Below, piece by piece: positions 15,937-25,104 of a stretch of 64,000 nt of DNA; positions within the stretch are counted from its first letter, which is position 1, and each line of letters opens with the position of its first letter. The position numbers and the translations under genes are program-made. The stretch comes from Paenibacillus rhizosphaerae (GTDB lineage: Bacteria; Bacillota; Bacilli; Paenibacillales; Paenibacillaceae), in contig NZ_JACHXJ010000003.1 of assembly GCF_014192015.1 (NCBI RefSeq), positions 1 to 64,000 on the forward strand, read 5' to 3'. The notes beneath the pieces are model-generated. The model had not been told where the DNA came from, did not search any database, and saw only the letters and a list, made by a program, of their open reading frames with translations.

Positions 15937-16898
15937 GCGGCCACCCCGGCAGCAAACCTGCCCGGACGGTCGTGACCGTGGCCATTGACGCCGGCGGAAC
16001 CAGCATGAAAGGCGGTGTGCTGGAGAACGGGATCCTTCTGCCCGAGCCGTATCTGGAGCAGCCTTCACGCTCGGAAGCGGATGCCGAAAGCATCGTTGCC
16101 CATTTCGCCAGCCTGATCATCCGGCTTGCCGGGGCATATATGAAAGGAAGCGGCACTCCGGAGCACGATGTGACGTTTCGCATCGGGACGGCCTTCCCGG
16201 GTCCCTTCGATTATGAACGCGGCATCAGCCGCATCCGGGGACTCGGCAAATACGAGCAGCTGTATGGCCTGCCGGTGGGTGAGCTGCTCAAGAAGGAGCT
16301 TCGCCGCCGCGCCGGGCTGCCGGGCAGCGACCCATGGATGCGCATGCTCGCGGCTGCGGACATCGCCTTCGGGAACGATGCCGTCCTGTTCGGCATGGGC
16401 GCCGCCAAGCGCTTCCCCGCCGAGCGGCTGCTCTGCCTGACCTTGGGCACCGGTCTCGGCTCGGTCTTCATGGACCGGGGCCGGGCGGTCAGCGGCTTGG
16501 ACGGCGTCCCCGAGAGCGGCATGCTGTATGCCGAGACGTTCGAGGGCGAGCCGGTCGACGGCCAGTTCGGCAGGCGCGGCGTGCTGGCGCTGGCGGACGC
16601 GCTCCATGCCCGGCGGCAAGGTGATGATGTCATCGACCTTGCCGCCGCGGCCGCCCGGGGCGAGTCCGCCGCCCTCCGGGTCTGGCACGACTACGGCGAG
16701 CGGCTCGGGCGGATGCTGCGCCCGTATGCCGCCGCCTTTCGGCCGGACCGCCTGATCCTGGGCGGCCAGATCGCCAAAAGCCTGCCGATCTTCGGCGCTT
16801 CCCTTACGCACGCGCTGCTGCCGGTGCGGCTGCCCGTGCTGTATGAAGACGATCTGCTGCGGCAGGTCTTTTACGGCGCCGACATGCTTTTTGATTAA
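15933..16898 (+). CDS. ROK family sugar kinase
   Basis: A 321-residue ROK protein. The phosphate-binding motif AIDAGGTSMKGG lies near residue 18 and a second motif, LTLGTGLGSVFM, near residue 170. The start codon overlaps the stop of the isomerase gene (ATGA at 15933-15936). A longer frame upstream would only overlap that gene further and has no ribosome site. Between an isomerase and an alpha-mannosidase it is most simply a mannokinase or hexokinase that makes mannose-6-phosphate. I do not see a clear CxCGxxGCxE zinc motif of typical ROK kinases, which is unusual. Confidence 0.82.
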   Translation: MSGHPGSKPARTVVTVAIDAGGTSMKGGVLENGILLPEPYLEQPSRSEADAESIVAHFASLIIRLAGAYMKGSGTPEHDVTFRIGTAFPGPFDYERGISRIRGLGKYEQLYGLPVGELLKKELRRRAGLPGSDPWMRMLAAADIAFGNDAVLFGMGAAKRFPAERLLCLTLGTGLGSVFMDRGRAVSGLDGVPESGMLYAETFEGEPVDGQFGRRGVLALADALHARRQGDDVIDLAAAAARGESAALRVWHDYGERLGRMLRPYAAAFRPDRLILGGQIAKSLPIFGASLTHALLPVRLPVLYEDDLLRQVFYGADMLFD

Positions 16899-17036
16899 TA
16901 CGGAATCTTTTTTTCCTAAAGCAGCTTTCTATGGAAGGCTTGTGTTGGAATTAGAGGCCCTGCTGTCTCCGCCAAGCAAACGAAGATGGGCGGCGTGCCC
17001 ACCACAATAGAACTCTCTCCTTAAGGAGGATACACG

Positions 17037-19550
17037 ATGACATTAGAACAACAGTTAAAACAGGCCGACGCGCCGCTGCCCACCCGGAAGTGGACGATTT
17101 ACGCCATTCACCATTCCCACACCGATCTCGGCTATACGGATCGTCAAGAGAAGATCGAGCAGTACCATGTCGATTTCATCCGCCAGGCGCTGCGTATCGC
17201 CAATGCCGCTCATGAAGGCGCCAAACCCGAGTGGAAAGGCTTCCGCTGGACCTGTGAAACGTTCTGGGCAGTGGAACAGTTTCTGAAGGCAGCCTCGCCC
17301 GAGGAGCAAAAGTCGTTTGCCGAAGCCGTCCTCCGCGGCGATCTCGAGCTGTCCGGCACCTACCTGAACATGACGGAGCTGCCGGACGAACAGCTGCTCA
17401 GCTCCCTTCACCGTAAAGCCCAAGCCTACGCCGCCTCGATCGGCAGCCGCGTGGACAGCGCCATGACCGCAGATATCAACGGATATGGCTGGGCGTATGC
17501 CGACAGCCTGCTGAACCATGATATCGAGCATTTGTTCAGCTGTATTCACACGCATCACGGCATGTACGCCCTTGGCCGCAAGCAGGCGCCTTTCTGGTGG
17601 GAAACACGTGACGGCCGCCGCCTTCTGGTCTGGAACGGGGAGCATTACATGATCGGCAACGAGCTGGGCCTGTGCCCCGGAGCGCTCGGCAAATACATGA
17701 TCCGCGACGAGTTCAGCCACCAGCTGGTGGAACCGGAAGCGATCCATGAAGGCATCGCCACCATCCGCATCCGCCGGTACTTGGCGCAGCTGGAAGCCGA
17801 GCAGTACCCGTATGGGTTCGTGCCCGTCATGCTCTCGGGACTTGGCACCGACAACGGCGCGCCGAACAGCCGGATCGTCGAATGGATCCAGGCGTGGAAT
17901 GAGCAGCACGGCGACCAGATTACGATCGAAATGACCAGCCTGAGCGGCTTTTTTGCCCGCCTGAAGCAGGAGGATCTGGCTGAACTGCCTGTCCACCGGG
18001 GAGACTGGCCGGACTGGTGGACGGACGGCGTCAGCTCTACACCGATGCATACTCAGGTCTTCCGGGATGCCCAGCGGACGCTCCGCAAGGCGGTCAAGCT
18101 GGACCCTGAAGCCAGCGTGCTCCGCCAAGCCGAGATCGATGAGACAGAGGAGGCGCTGGCGCTGTATGCCGAGCATACATGGGGCTACCATTCCTCCATT
18201 TATGAACCGTGGCATAAAAACGTCCAGCTGCTGGAGGTCCGCAAGCTGGCGCATGCCGCCGAAGCAAGCCGCCTGGCCTACCGTGCCTTGGACAAGGTGC
18301 TGCTGCAGCAGGGCAGCGCCACGCTGTACCCGGATCGGCCGTACCGGTTCCGGATCACTAATCTGGCCGCGCGGGAAGTGACGGAGCTCGTCACGCTCCA
18401 ACTGGACGGCTGGGAGCCCGGCGCCCTGCGCGAAGGCGTCGAGGTCGTACGGGAGGATACCGGCGAAGTGCTGCCGCAGCAGTCCGCCCATCCGCATACC
18501 ATCGTCACCGAGCTCAAACTGCAGGCGCAGGAAACCTGCTTCCTGCTTCTTCGCCCGCTGGCTCAGGGACGGCAGCAGGGCACGACGACGTCCAACACCC
18601 GTCTGATCGGAGCCGACCAGGTGTACGACATGGACGACATGTTCCAGGGGCCATCCGGCTCTGCCGGCCATCCGCCGGTCCGCATCACCCGGACCGGCCT
18701 GGAATCCCCGTTCGTCCGCCTGTCCTGGTCCGACAGCGGTATCCATTCCTGGTTCAACAAGGAACTGGGCGCTGAAATGCTGCGCAGCGGCAATCCGTAC
18801 GGGGCGTTCACCCCGATCTATGAAGTCACCCGGCCGGCGGATGAGACGGACGCCTCCCAGGTATGGAGCACCCGGGCCCGGATGGGCCGCAACCGCAAGG
18901 GGCTCCATGCCGAGCGCTCCGCCGGGCGCATCACTTCGGTGCGCACCCTGGAGAACGGACCGCTCTACGCCACGGTGGAAATCACGTACCGGTTGAACGG
19001 CTTGTCTTACTTCGCCTTGTTCCTGCGGGTCCATGCCAACCGGAACCGGGTCGACGTGTCGGCGCGCTTCCATAAAGACAGCGTCTGGAGCCCGGAGAAC
19101 GTCTACCTTTCGCTTCCTTTTACAAGCGGTGACACCTTGCGGGATACGCTGTATGCAGATAAACCGGGCGGCCTCGTGCGGCCGTGGAAGGACCAGCTTC
19201 CGGGGACCTGCCTCGATTATGCCTGCATCCAGGAAGGTATTGCCTGGCAGGATGACCGAAGCTCACTGCTGCTGGCTTCGCCGGATACGCCGCTCATGCA
19301 GTGGGGTCCGCTGGAGTACGGCACAAGACGCCTCCACACCCAGCAAGCGGAAGGCGAGAAGCCGGAGTCGTACGCCTGGCTGATGACCAACTATTGGGAG
19401 ACCAATTTCAAAGCGACGCTCGGCGGCTTCTACGAATTTCAATACCATGTCAGCTCGGAGCCGGCGCTGCCGGAGGATGAGCTTGCGGCGGCCATCCGGG
19501 CGCTGCACGAACCGTTTGTCGTATCCCGCATGCGTCCGGAAGGCGTGTAA
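17037..19550 (+). CDS. Alpha-mannosidase, GH38
   Basis: An 837-residue zinc-dependent retaining glycosidase without a signal peptide, so it acts on imported mannosides. The zinc-site motif HSHTDLGYT begins near residue 26 and the nucleophile Asp lies in TADINGYGWAYAD near 146. A beta-sandwich C-terminal half follows, as usual for GH38. TAAGGAGG precedes the ATG. With the isomerase and ROK kinase upstream it completes a route from mannoside to fructose-6-phosphate. A terminator preceded by repeat copy B closes the operon. Confidence 0.93.
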   Translation: MTLEQQLKQADAPLPTRKWTIYAIHHSHTDLGYTDRQEKIEQYHVDFIRQALRIANAAHEGAKPEWKGFRWTCETFWAVEQFLKAASPEEQKSFAEAVLRGDLELSGTYLNMTELPDEQLLSSLHRKAQAYAASIGSRVDSAMTADINGYGWAYADSLLNHDIEHLFSCIHTHHGMYALGRKQAPFWWETRDGRRLLVWNGEHYMIGNELGLCPGALGKYMIRDEFSHQLVEPEAIHEGIATIRIRRYLAQLEAEQYPYGFVPVMLSGLGTDNGAPNSRIVEWIQAWNEQHGDQITIEMTSLSGFFARLKQEDLAELPVHRGDWPDWWTDGVSSTPMHTQVFRDAQRTLRKAVKLDPEASVLRQAEIDETEEALALYAEHTWGYHSSIYEPWHKNVQLLEVRKLAHAAEASRLAYRALDKVLLQQGSATLYPDRPYRFRITNLAAREVTELVTLQLDGWEPGALREGVEVVREDTGEVLPQQSAHPHTIVTELKLQAQETCFLLLRPLAQGRQQGTTTSNTRLIGADQVYDMDDMFQGPSGSAGHPPVRITRTGLESPFVRLSWSDSGIHSWFNKELGAEMLRSGNPYGAFTPIYEVTRPADETDASQVWSTRARMGRNRKGLHAERSAGRITSVRTLENGPLYATVEITYRLNGLSYFALFLRVHANRNRVDVSARFHKDSVWSPENVYLSLPFTSGDTLRDTLYADKPGGLVRPWKDQLPGTCLDYACIQEGIAWQDDRSSLLLASPDTPLMQWGPLEYGTRRLHTQQAEGEKPESYAWLMTNYWETNFKATLGGFYEFQYHVSSEPALPEDELAAAIRALHEPFVVSRMRPEGV

Positions 19551-19557
19551 ACGTCCA

Positions 19558-19653
19558 CTAAAAGAAAACAAACGGCATTTAGCAGATGTTTTTATTGCGA
19601 TATAAGGAAGCTTAGTCTCCAAAAGCTTATACTTTCTGATATCTGAAAAAAGG
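19558..19653. repeat. Dispersed palindromic repeat, copy B
   Basis: Imperfect hairpin with GATATAAGGAAG (19600-19611) against CTTTCTGATATC (19632-19643), followed by an A-run. TTATACTTTCTGATAT is identical to copy A. Its A-run merges with the left arm of the following terminator. Confidence 0.65.
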
Positions 19654-19690
19654 AGCTGTTCCGCTTGGGGACAGCTCCTTTTCTTGTTTG
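19650..19690 (+). terminator. Terminator of the mannoside operon
   Basis: Perfect arms AAGGAGCTGT (19650-19659) and ACAGCTCCTT (19671-19680), then a T-rich tail. The preceding A-run makes it usable on both strands. Confidence 0.9.
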
Positions 19691-20022
19691 TCCTTATACT
19701 CAGCGAATCAAACTCATCGATCCGGCCGTGCTGCGGCAACCAGCGCGCGAGCATTGCCCTTCCTCCTTTAGATCGACCGCGCAATGCCCCCCTTTCCTCT
19801 ACGCACTTCAGGTCGCAGCGCTCCCCTTCCCCCCTTCACCCCTTAGACAGCAAAATAATGCTATTCCCCGCCATTTCTCACTAGCAACATTTACTTATTT
19901 TTCCTCCCTTCCTCATCTTGTTATTATTTTGTTATATTAATAATGCTACTTTTTATTGTGATTAGTATAATAGAAGACAATAAATAACAAATGAGTACAT
20001 TTAAAAACCGCATTCAAAAGGC
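19691..20022. other. Gene-free stretch before the ABC transporter operon
   Basis: No gene is seen. The first half is C-rich on the plus strand. The second half is AT-rich and includes another TATAAT at 19966-19971 without a good -35. Confidence 0.4.
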
Positions 20023-20047
20023 TATAATAGCAATGCAAACGCTAACA
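20023..20047 (+). promoter_or_regulatory. Promoter -10 box with cre site for the sugar ABC operon
   Basis: A perfect -10 TATAAT (20023-20028) is followed by TGCAAACGCTAACA (20034-20047). The latter fits the CcpA cre consensus TGWAANCGNTNWCA with one mismatch at position 3. It covers the expected transcription start, so catabolite repression by CcpA is likely. The -35 region is weak, which suggests an activator, probably the YesN-type regulator encoded downstream. Confidence 0.75.
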
Positions 20048-20070
20048 TATTCGAAATGGGGAGAGTAGAA

Positions 20071-21393
20071 ATGAAAAAGAAGCCTGTTACTTTGTTAGGA
20101 TTTGTTATGATCCTGATGCTTTCGATGTCCCTGTCCGCCTGTGGATCAAGCGGCGGCAGCGATGATTCGGCCAGCAGCGGAGGAGGCACGGATACAACCG
20201 GCACTTCGTCCGGTGGAACTTCCGGAAGCGGGACCGAGCTGTCCGGCAAAATCACCTTTTTGACCAACCGCACCGACATGATCGGCAAAGAGTATGACGA
20301 TTATGTAAAGCGCTTTAACGAGAAATACCCGAACATCAAAGTGGAATTCGAGGGCTCGCAAACCGATTATAACCAGCAGGCCAAAGTGAGAATGGCCGGC
20401 GATGAGCTTCCTGACGTCATGTTCATTCCGACGATTCCGAACTCCGACCTGCCGAAGTATTTTGCTCCGCTCGACGATCTCGGGCTGGATGACAAGATTA
20501 CGTTTAAAGACTTCAGATCCTATGAAGGCAAAGTGTACGGCATCACGACTGGCAACTCCACGTCGGGGATCGTGTATAACAAAAAGGCGTTCGCCGATGC
20601 AGGCATTACGGAACTCCCGAAAACTTGGGACGAGTTCCTATCCGCTTGCGAAAAGCTGAAGCAAAAAGGCATTGTGCCGCTGGCTTCCAACTTCAAGGAT
20701 AAGTGGCCGCTGAACAACTGGGTGTATGACCTGCCGCGGCTGATCGAGAACAACGCGGACTTCCCGAACGCGAAGCTGAATACGGACACGCCGTTCACGA
20801 TGGACAACGGTTACGGCAAGGCGTTCAGCCTGATCCGTGAACTGAACGAAAAAGACTACCTGGAGAAAGACATCAACTCCACCAACTGGGAGCAGTCCAA
20901 GAAAGACGTCGCATCCGGCAAGTTCGCCATGTACTTCCTTGGCAACTGGGTTATCAACCAAGTTATCGGTGCCGGAACGACTTCGGACAACATCGGCTTC
21001 TTCCCGCTGCCATATGACAACTCCGGAACGGTTCGCGCCGCCCTCAGCCCGGACTTCTTCTACGCCGTTTCCAAAAACAGCAAAAACGTTGAAGCTGCCA
21101 AGGCTTTTGTCAAATGGATGCTTGAGGACTCCGGTTACGAAGATTTCGCCGGATTCATCCCGCCGCTGAAAGACAAAGAGTCCAAGCTGGCTCAGCTGAA
21201 AGACTTCCAGGCTACCGGCGTGGAGCTTCAGGAAGGCACACCGGATGATGCGACGGTTACCGACATCCTGAATAAGGCGCAAATCGATATGCCGGCCATA
21301 GTTCAGGAATTCGTCCTTGCCAAAGATCCGCAAAGCGTCCTGGATAAATGGAACAAGGCGTGGGCCAAAGCCAAGAAAGACCTCGGCAAATAA
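20071..21393 (+). CDS. Sugar ABC transporter substrate-binding lipoprotein
   Basis: A 440-residue extracellular binding protein (SBP_bac_1 type). A signal peptide with lipobox LSAC-G places the lipid-bearing Cys near residue 20, followed by a Ser/Gly/Asp-rich linker. GGGGAGA precedes the ATG at 20071. Tryptophan-containing motifs such as TWDEFLSACEKLKQKGI fit an oligosaccharide binder. It heads an operon with two permeases, a sensor kinase and a response regulator. The exact sugar is unknown; the neighbouring mannosidase operon makes mannosides a reasonable guess. Confidence 0.92.
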   Translation: MKKKPVTLLGFVMILMLSMSLSACGSSGGSDDSASSGGGTDTTGTSSGGTSGSGTELSGKITFLTNRTDMIGKEYDDYVKRFNEKYPNIKVEFEGSQTDYNQQAKVRMAGDELPDVMFIPTIPNSDLPKYFAPLDDLGLDDKITFKDFRSYEGKVYGITTGNSTSGIVYNKKAFADAGITELPKTWDEFLSACEKLKQKGIVPLASNFKDKWPLNNWVYDLPRLIENNADFPNAKLNTDTPFTMDNGYGKAFSLIRELNEKDYLEKDINSTNWEQSKKDVASGKFAMYFLGNWVINQVIGAGTTSDNIGFFPLPYDNSGTVRAALSPDFFYAVSKNSKNVEAAKAFVKWMLEDSGYEDFAGFIPPLKDKESKLAQLKDFQATGVELQEGTPDDATVTDILNKAQIDMPAIVQEFVLAKDPQSVLDKWNKAWAKAKKDLGK

Positions 21394-21509
21394 CGCCTGC
21401 TTACAGGAATAGCCCGGCAAAGTGGATTATCCGATCTAGGAGGTAATCCGCTTTGCTGTCGGCTTTGCATCCCAGAAACGCCCATAAGCTTGCAGAAAGA
21501 AGGTATAGC

Positions 21510-22403
21510 ATGTTCGGAACGCTATCGTACCGCAAACAGAAGACGATCATTATCGTCTCTTTTCTACTGATTCCTTTGATTCTATTAGCTACGTTCACCT
21601 ATTATCCGGCGATCAAGCTGATCTATTACAGCTTTACGAACTGGGACGGCTACAGCCCGGAGAAGCCCTGGGTCGGCCTGGACAATTACCGGGAAGTGTT
21701 CTCCAATTCGGATATTTTCAAAGTATTCGAGCACAACTTCGCTTATTTTGCGATGGGAATCGTCCAGAATATCATCGCCATTTACTTCGCTGTCGTCCTG
21801 AACAGCCGGCTCCGCGGCCGGAACATGTTCCGGATTCTGCTGTTTCTGCCTTACATCATGAACGGCGTGGCGGTCGCTTTTATGTTCGGGTACGTGTTTG
21901 ACACGACCAACGGCTCACTGAACCTGTTCCTCTCCAGCCTAGGGCTGAAGCATCTCGGCGAAACGAGCTGGCTCGGCACGGAAGGGCTCGTTAACTATGC
22001 GCTGGCCTCTACCGGACTGTGGCGCTTTATGGGCTACAACATGGTCATTTACATCGCTTCCCTGCAGGCCATTCCGAAGGATATTTACGAAGCGGCGAAA
22101 ATCGACGGTGCCGGCTCCTGGCAGACTCTGTGGAAAATCACGCTGCCGAACATGAAGCCGGTCATTCAGCTGAACCTGTTCCTGACCGTGACGGGCGCGC
22201 TCGAAGTCTTCGACCTTCCGTTCGTGTTGACCAAAGGCGGACCTGCGGGAGCGAGCCAGACGTACGTACAACGCGTTGTGGAAACGGCCTTCGCTTACAA
22301 CAACTATGGACTGGCCTCGGCGATGAGCGTCATCTTATTGTTCTTTGTGGTCATCGTACTGGCCGTTCAGCAGCTTGTGCTCAGCAGAGGAGGAAATAAA
22401 TAA
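21510..22403 (+). CDS. Sugar ABC transporter permease, MalF type
   Basis: A 297-residue membrane protein with six hydrophobic segments. The permease EAA loop that contacts the ATPase is visible as IYEAAKIDGAGSWQTLWKI near residue 195. The second half carries the usual LTKGGPAGASQT. The frame is open further upstream, but AGAAAGAAGG precedes the ATG at 21510. It overlaps the next permease start by one base (TAATG). No ATPase gene lies in the operon, as is normal for systems energised by a shared MsmX-type protein. Confidence 0.92.
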   Translation: MFGTLSYRKQKTIIIVSFLLIPLILLATFTYYPAIKLIYYSFTNWDGYSPEKPWVGLDNYREVFSNSDIFKVFEHNFAYFAMGIVQNIIAIYFAVVLNSRLRGRNMFRILLFLPYIMNGVAVAFMFGYVFDTTNGSLNLFLSSLGLKHLGETSWLGTEGLVNYALASTGLWRFMGYNMVIYIASLQAIPKDIYEAAKIDGAGSWQTLWKITLPNMKPVIQLNLFLTVTGALEVFDLPFVLTKGGPAGASQTYVQRVVETAFAYNNYGLASAMSVILLFFVVIVLAVQQLVLSRGGNK

Positions 22404-23236
22404 TGCATTCGTCCAAATTCCGGATCCAGGACCTGTTTAAATACTTAACCCTGCTCATCGGGGTATTCGTTGTCCTGTTCCCTCCCTATGTCGTCATCAT
22501 CAACGCCTTCAAATCGAGGGATGAATTTAACAGCAGCAGCTCGATGGCGCTGCCCCATAATTTTTTCAATTTCGAAAATTTCAAGGTCGTGTTCGAGCGC
22601 GGCGGCCTGCTCAGCGGATTCGGCAACATTCTGATCATTATCGTGGTCTCGCTCGCGCTGAACATTTTGTTCGGCACGATGGTCGCTTATGTTCTGGGCC
22701 GGTTCGATTTTAAACTGAAACCGATCGTGTTCGGGGCGTATCTGGTCGCTACCATCATCCCGAGCATCACGACACAGGTCGCCACATTTGGCATTATCAA
22801 AAGCCTTGGGCTGTACAACACGATGGGCGCCCCGATCGTCCTGTACATCGGAGCCGACGTCATCCAGATCATCCTGTACCTGCAGTTCATCCGCAACATC
22901 CCTTATGACCTGGACGAAAGCGCCATGGTGGAAGGCGCATCCCTGTTCAAGATTTACCGTTCGATCATTTTCCCACTGCTGACGCCCGCTACGGCAACGC
23001 TCATTATTCTGAAAACGATCAGCATTTATAACGATATGTACATTCCATATCTATACATGCCGAAGCAGAGCCTCGGCGTCGTCACCACTGTGCTGATGCG
23101 GTTCCAGGGCGTCAACACGGCCGATTGGAACCTCATCTGCGCCGCCATCCTGGTCATCCTGCTGCCTACGGTCATATTGTACTTTTTCCTGCAGCGTTAT
23201 ATCTTTGAAGGAGTTACCAGCGGAGCGGTTAAATAA
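22403..23236 (+). CDS. Sugar ABC transporter permease, MalG type
   Basis: A 277-residue partner permease with six hydrophobic segments. Its EAA-type loop is visible as DLDESAMVEGASLFKIYRSI near residue 170. GAGGAAATAAATA serves as ribosome site, lying inside the end of the previous gene. It forms the membrane channel together with the preceding permease. Confidence 0.92.
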   Translation: MHSSKFRIQDLFKYLTLLIGVFVVLFPPYVVIINAFKSRDEFNSSSSMALPHNFFNFENFKVVFERGGLLSGFGNILIIIVVSLALNILFGTMVAYVLGRFDFKLKPIVFGAYLVATIIPSITTQVATFGIIKSLGLYNTMGAPIVLYIGADVIQIILYLQFIRNIPYDLDESAMVEGASLFKIYRSIIFPLLTPATATLIILKTISIYNDMYIPYLYMPKQSLGVVTTVLMRFQGVNTADWNLICAAILVILLPTVILYFFLQRYIFEGVTSGAVK

Positions 23237-23265
23237 GACAAGCATCAGGGAGTGGACTATCGCTT

Positions 23266-25074
23266 ATGAGTACTGCAATCGGCCGCATCATACGCAGGGG
23301 ATGGCTCTTTCTGGCCAATCTGTCATTGGAGAAAAAGCTGATTCTCGTATTTGTCTTTCTGTTATCGCTGCCCATCACTTATGTCAGCTACCTGTCGGCA
23401 AGGTCCACGTTCAATTCCGTGCTGCAGAACGCTACCAACAACGCCGGACAGATGGCCGACAACGCCTCCGATACGATCGACCGGTACGTGGACGACCTGA
23501 AGCGTTACACGGCGCTTCCCCTGTACAACAAGGATGTGCAGTACTATCTCGGACAAGAGCACACGGACTGGAATAAAAGCGAGAGCATGGGCATGTTTCT
23601 CAGCTATTTGAGCCACACGAAAAAGGATGTCGTCGCCGTCTATCTGGTCGATCGATACGATCATATTTTTTATGACAAAAACGGGAACATCAACGATTTG
23701 TCAGCCGAAAACCAGCTTCCCGGCTGGAAGAAGCTCCTGAGCGAGGCTGGCGGGGCCCGTCCGATCCTAGAAGGCCGTCACCCGATCACGGTCAACGGAA
23801 GCAGTACGATGGATGTCATCAGCGTGCTGCGGACCATTAACTCGGCCAGCTCGCTCCAATATCTCGGCATGATCGTCCTGGACATCGATATCCGCCTGTT
23901 TCAAGGCATTGTCGAGCCTGTCGACCGGGTGACCCAGGGCAGCTCCCTCATTATGGATGAACAGGGACAGCTCGTGTATGCCAGCGGCGCTGCGAATTCG
24001 GTTCAGGATCGGCTGATTGCCTTGATGTCGGCGGCAAAGGGTCAGAAGGAAGGCCATTTTGAATCGACTATACACGGAACCCGTTACCTGACCGTCTACT
24101 ACACGTCGGATCAGACCGGATGGACGACGTCCGTCACGATTCCGCTATCCAAAATTTTGTACAAGGTCCAGCAGAACAGCCGGGCGCTGATGGTTACGAC
24201 CTTAATCCTGCTGGCAATCGCCCTGTTCGTCGCAACGTTCTTCTCCCACGCTTTAACCAAACCGCTGAAATCCATGGTTCGGCTGATGCGCAAGGTTCAG
24301 CACGGTAACCTCGACGTCTGGATATCGCCCAAATACAATGATGAGATCGGCATGCTGGGCAGCCATTTCAACCGGATGATTTTGCGGGTCAAGGACCTGC
24401 TCACCGAAATCAAGCTGACCGAAAAACGCAAGCAGACCGCCGACATGAGGGCGCTGCAGAGCCAAATCAACCCTCATTTTATTTACAATACACTCGAGTC
24501 CATCCGCATGCTGGCCGAGAGCAACGACGATCCGCGCGTTGCCAAGCTGACCTACCTGCTGGGAAACCAAATGAGGTATTCCATCGTCCGCAGCGGGGAA
24601 CCGGTGACCATCCGGCAGGAGCTGGAGCATGTCCGCAACTATTTCGACCTGCTGGCCATCCGCTTCCCGGCTAAATTTCGGCTCATCATGGATGTGCCTG
24701 AGCCCTACCTCGGCTTGTCGGTGCTCAAGCTGGTGTTCCAGCCGATTGTGGAAAATTCGGTCTTTCATGGGCTGGAGCGCAAGCCCGGACTCGGCACCAT
24801 TACCATCACCGCTTCGCGCGAACAGGACTACGTCGTGTTCGTGATCGGCGATGACGGAGTCGGTATGGATGCGGATACCGTCCAGCAGCTGAACCGCAGC
24901 TTGAAGCACGGCGATGCGGGCGGTGCATTCGGCATCGGGCTGCATAACGTGGCCGAGCGGGTACGTCTGCATTACGGCGGCTCCTGCGGTCTTGAAGTGG
25001 AGAGTGAGCCCGGGCACGGAACTCGGGTCATTGTGCGCATTAAGGAAGAACTCCCCGACGAAGACCAAGAGTAA
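23266..25074 (+). CDS. Sensor histidine kinase, YesM family
   Basis: A 602-residue membrane sensor. It has a transmembrane helix near residues 25-45, an extracellular sensing region of about 250 residues, a second helix near 305-325 and a HAMP linker (KPLKSMVRLMRKVQHGNLDV). The His_kinase box with the phosphorylated His in QINPHFIYNTLES lies near residue 404. The ATP-binding end shows N (PIVENSVFHG) and G (DDGVGM, GIGLHNV) boxes. It is co-transcribed with the transporter and the regulator, and probably senses extracellular sugar, perhaps through the binding protein. Confidence 0.93.
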   Translation: MSTAIGRIIRRGWLFLANLSLEKKLILVFVFLLSLPITYVSYLSARSTFNSVLQNATNNAGQMADNASDTIDRYVDDLKRYTALPLYNKDVQYYLGQEHTDWNKSESMGMFLSYLSHTKKDVVAVYLVDRYDHIFYDKNGNINDLSAENQLPGWKKLLSEAGGARPILEGRHPITVNGSSTMDVISVLRTINSASSLQYLGMIVLDIDIRLFQGIVEPVDRVTQGSSLIMDEQGQLVYASGAANSVQDRLIALMSAAKGQKEGHFESTIHGTRYLTVYYTSDQTGWTTSVTIPLSKILYKVQQNSRALMVTTLILLAIALFVATFFSHALTKPLKSMVRLMRKVQHGNLDVWISPKYNDEIGMLGSHFNRMILRVKDLLTEIKLTEKRKQTADMRALQSQINPHFIYNTLESIRMLAESNDDPRVAKLTYLLGNQMRYSIVRSGEPVTIRQELEHVRNYFDLLAIRFPAKFRLIMDVPEPYLGLSVLKLVFQPIVENSVFHGLERKPGLGTITITASREQDYVVFVIGDDGVGMDADTVQQLNRSLKHGDAGGAFGIGLHNVAERVRLHYGGSCGLEVESEPGHGTRVIVRIKEELPDEDQE

Positions 25075-25104
25075 CCATCATTACAGCAAAGGCGGGAGAG
25101 AAAT

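Noticed and set aside
14935..16068. Open frame of 377 codons on the minus strand
   Set aside because: Antisense to the isomerase/ROK junction. No ribosome site or family motif.
17055..19073. Long open frame (672 codons) on the minus strand
   Set aside because: It lies entirely antisense to the GH38 mannosidase, has no domain pattern and no ribosome site. It is a by-product of GC-rich codons.
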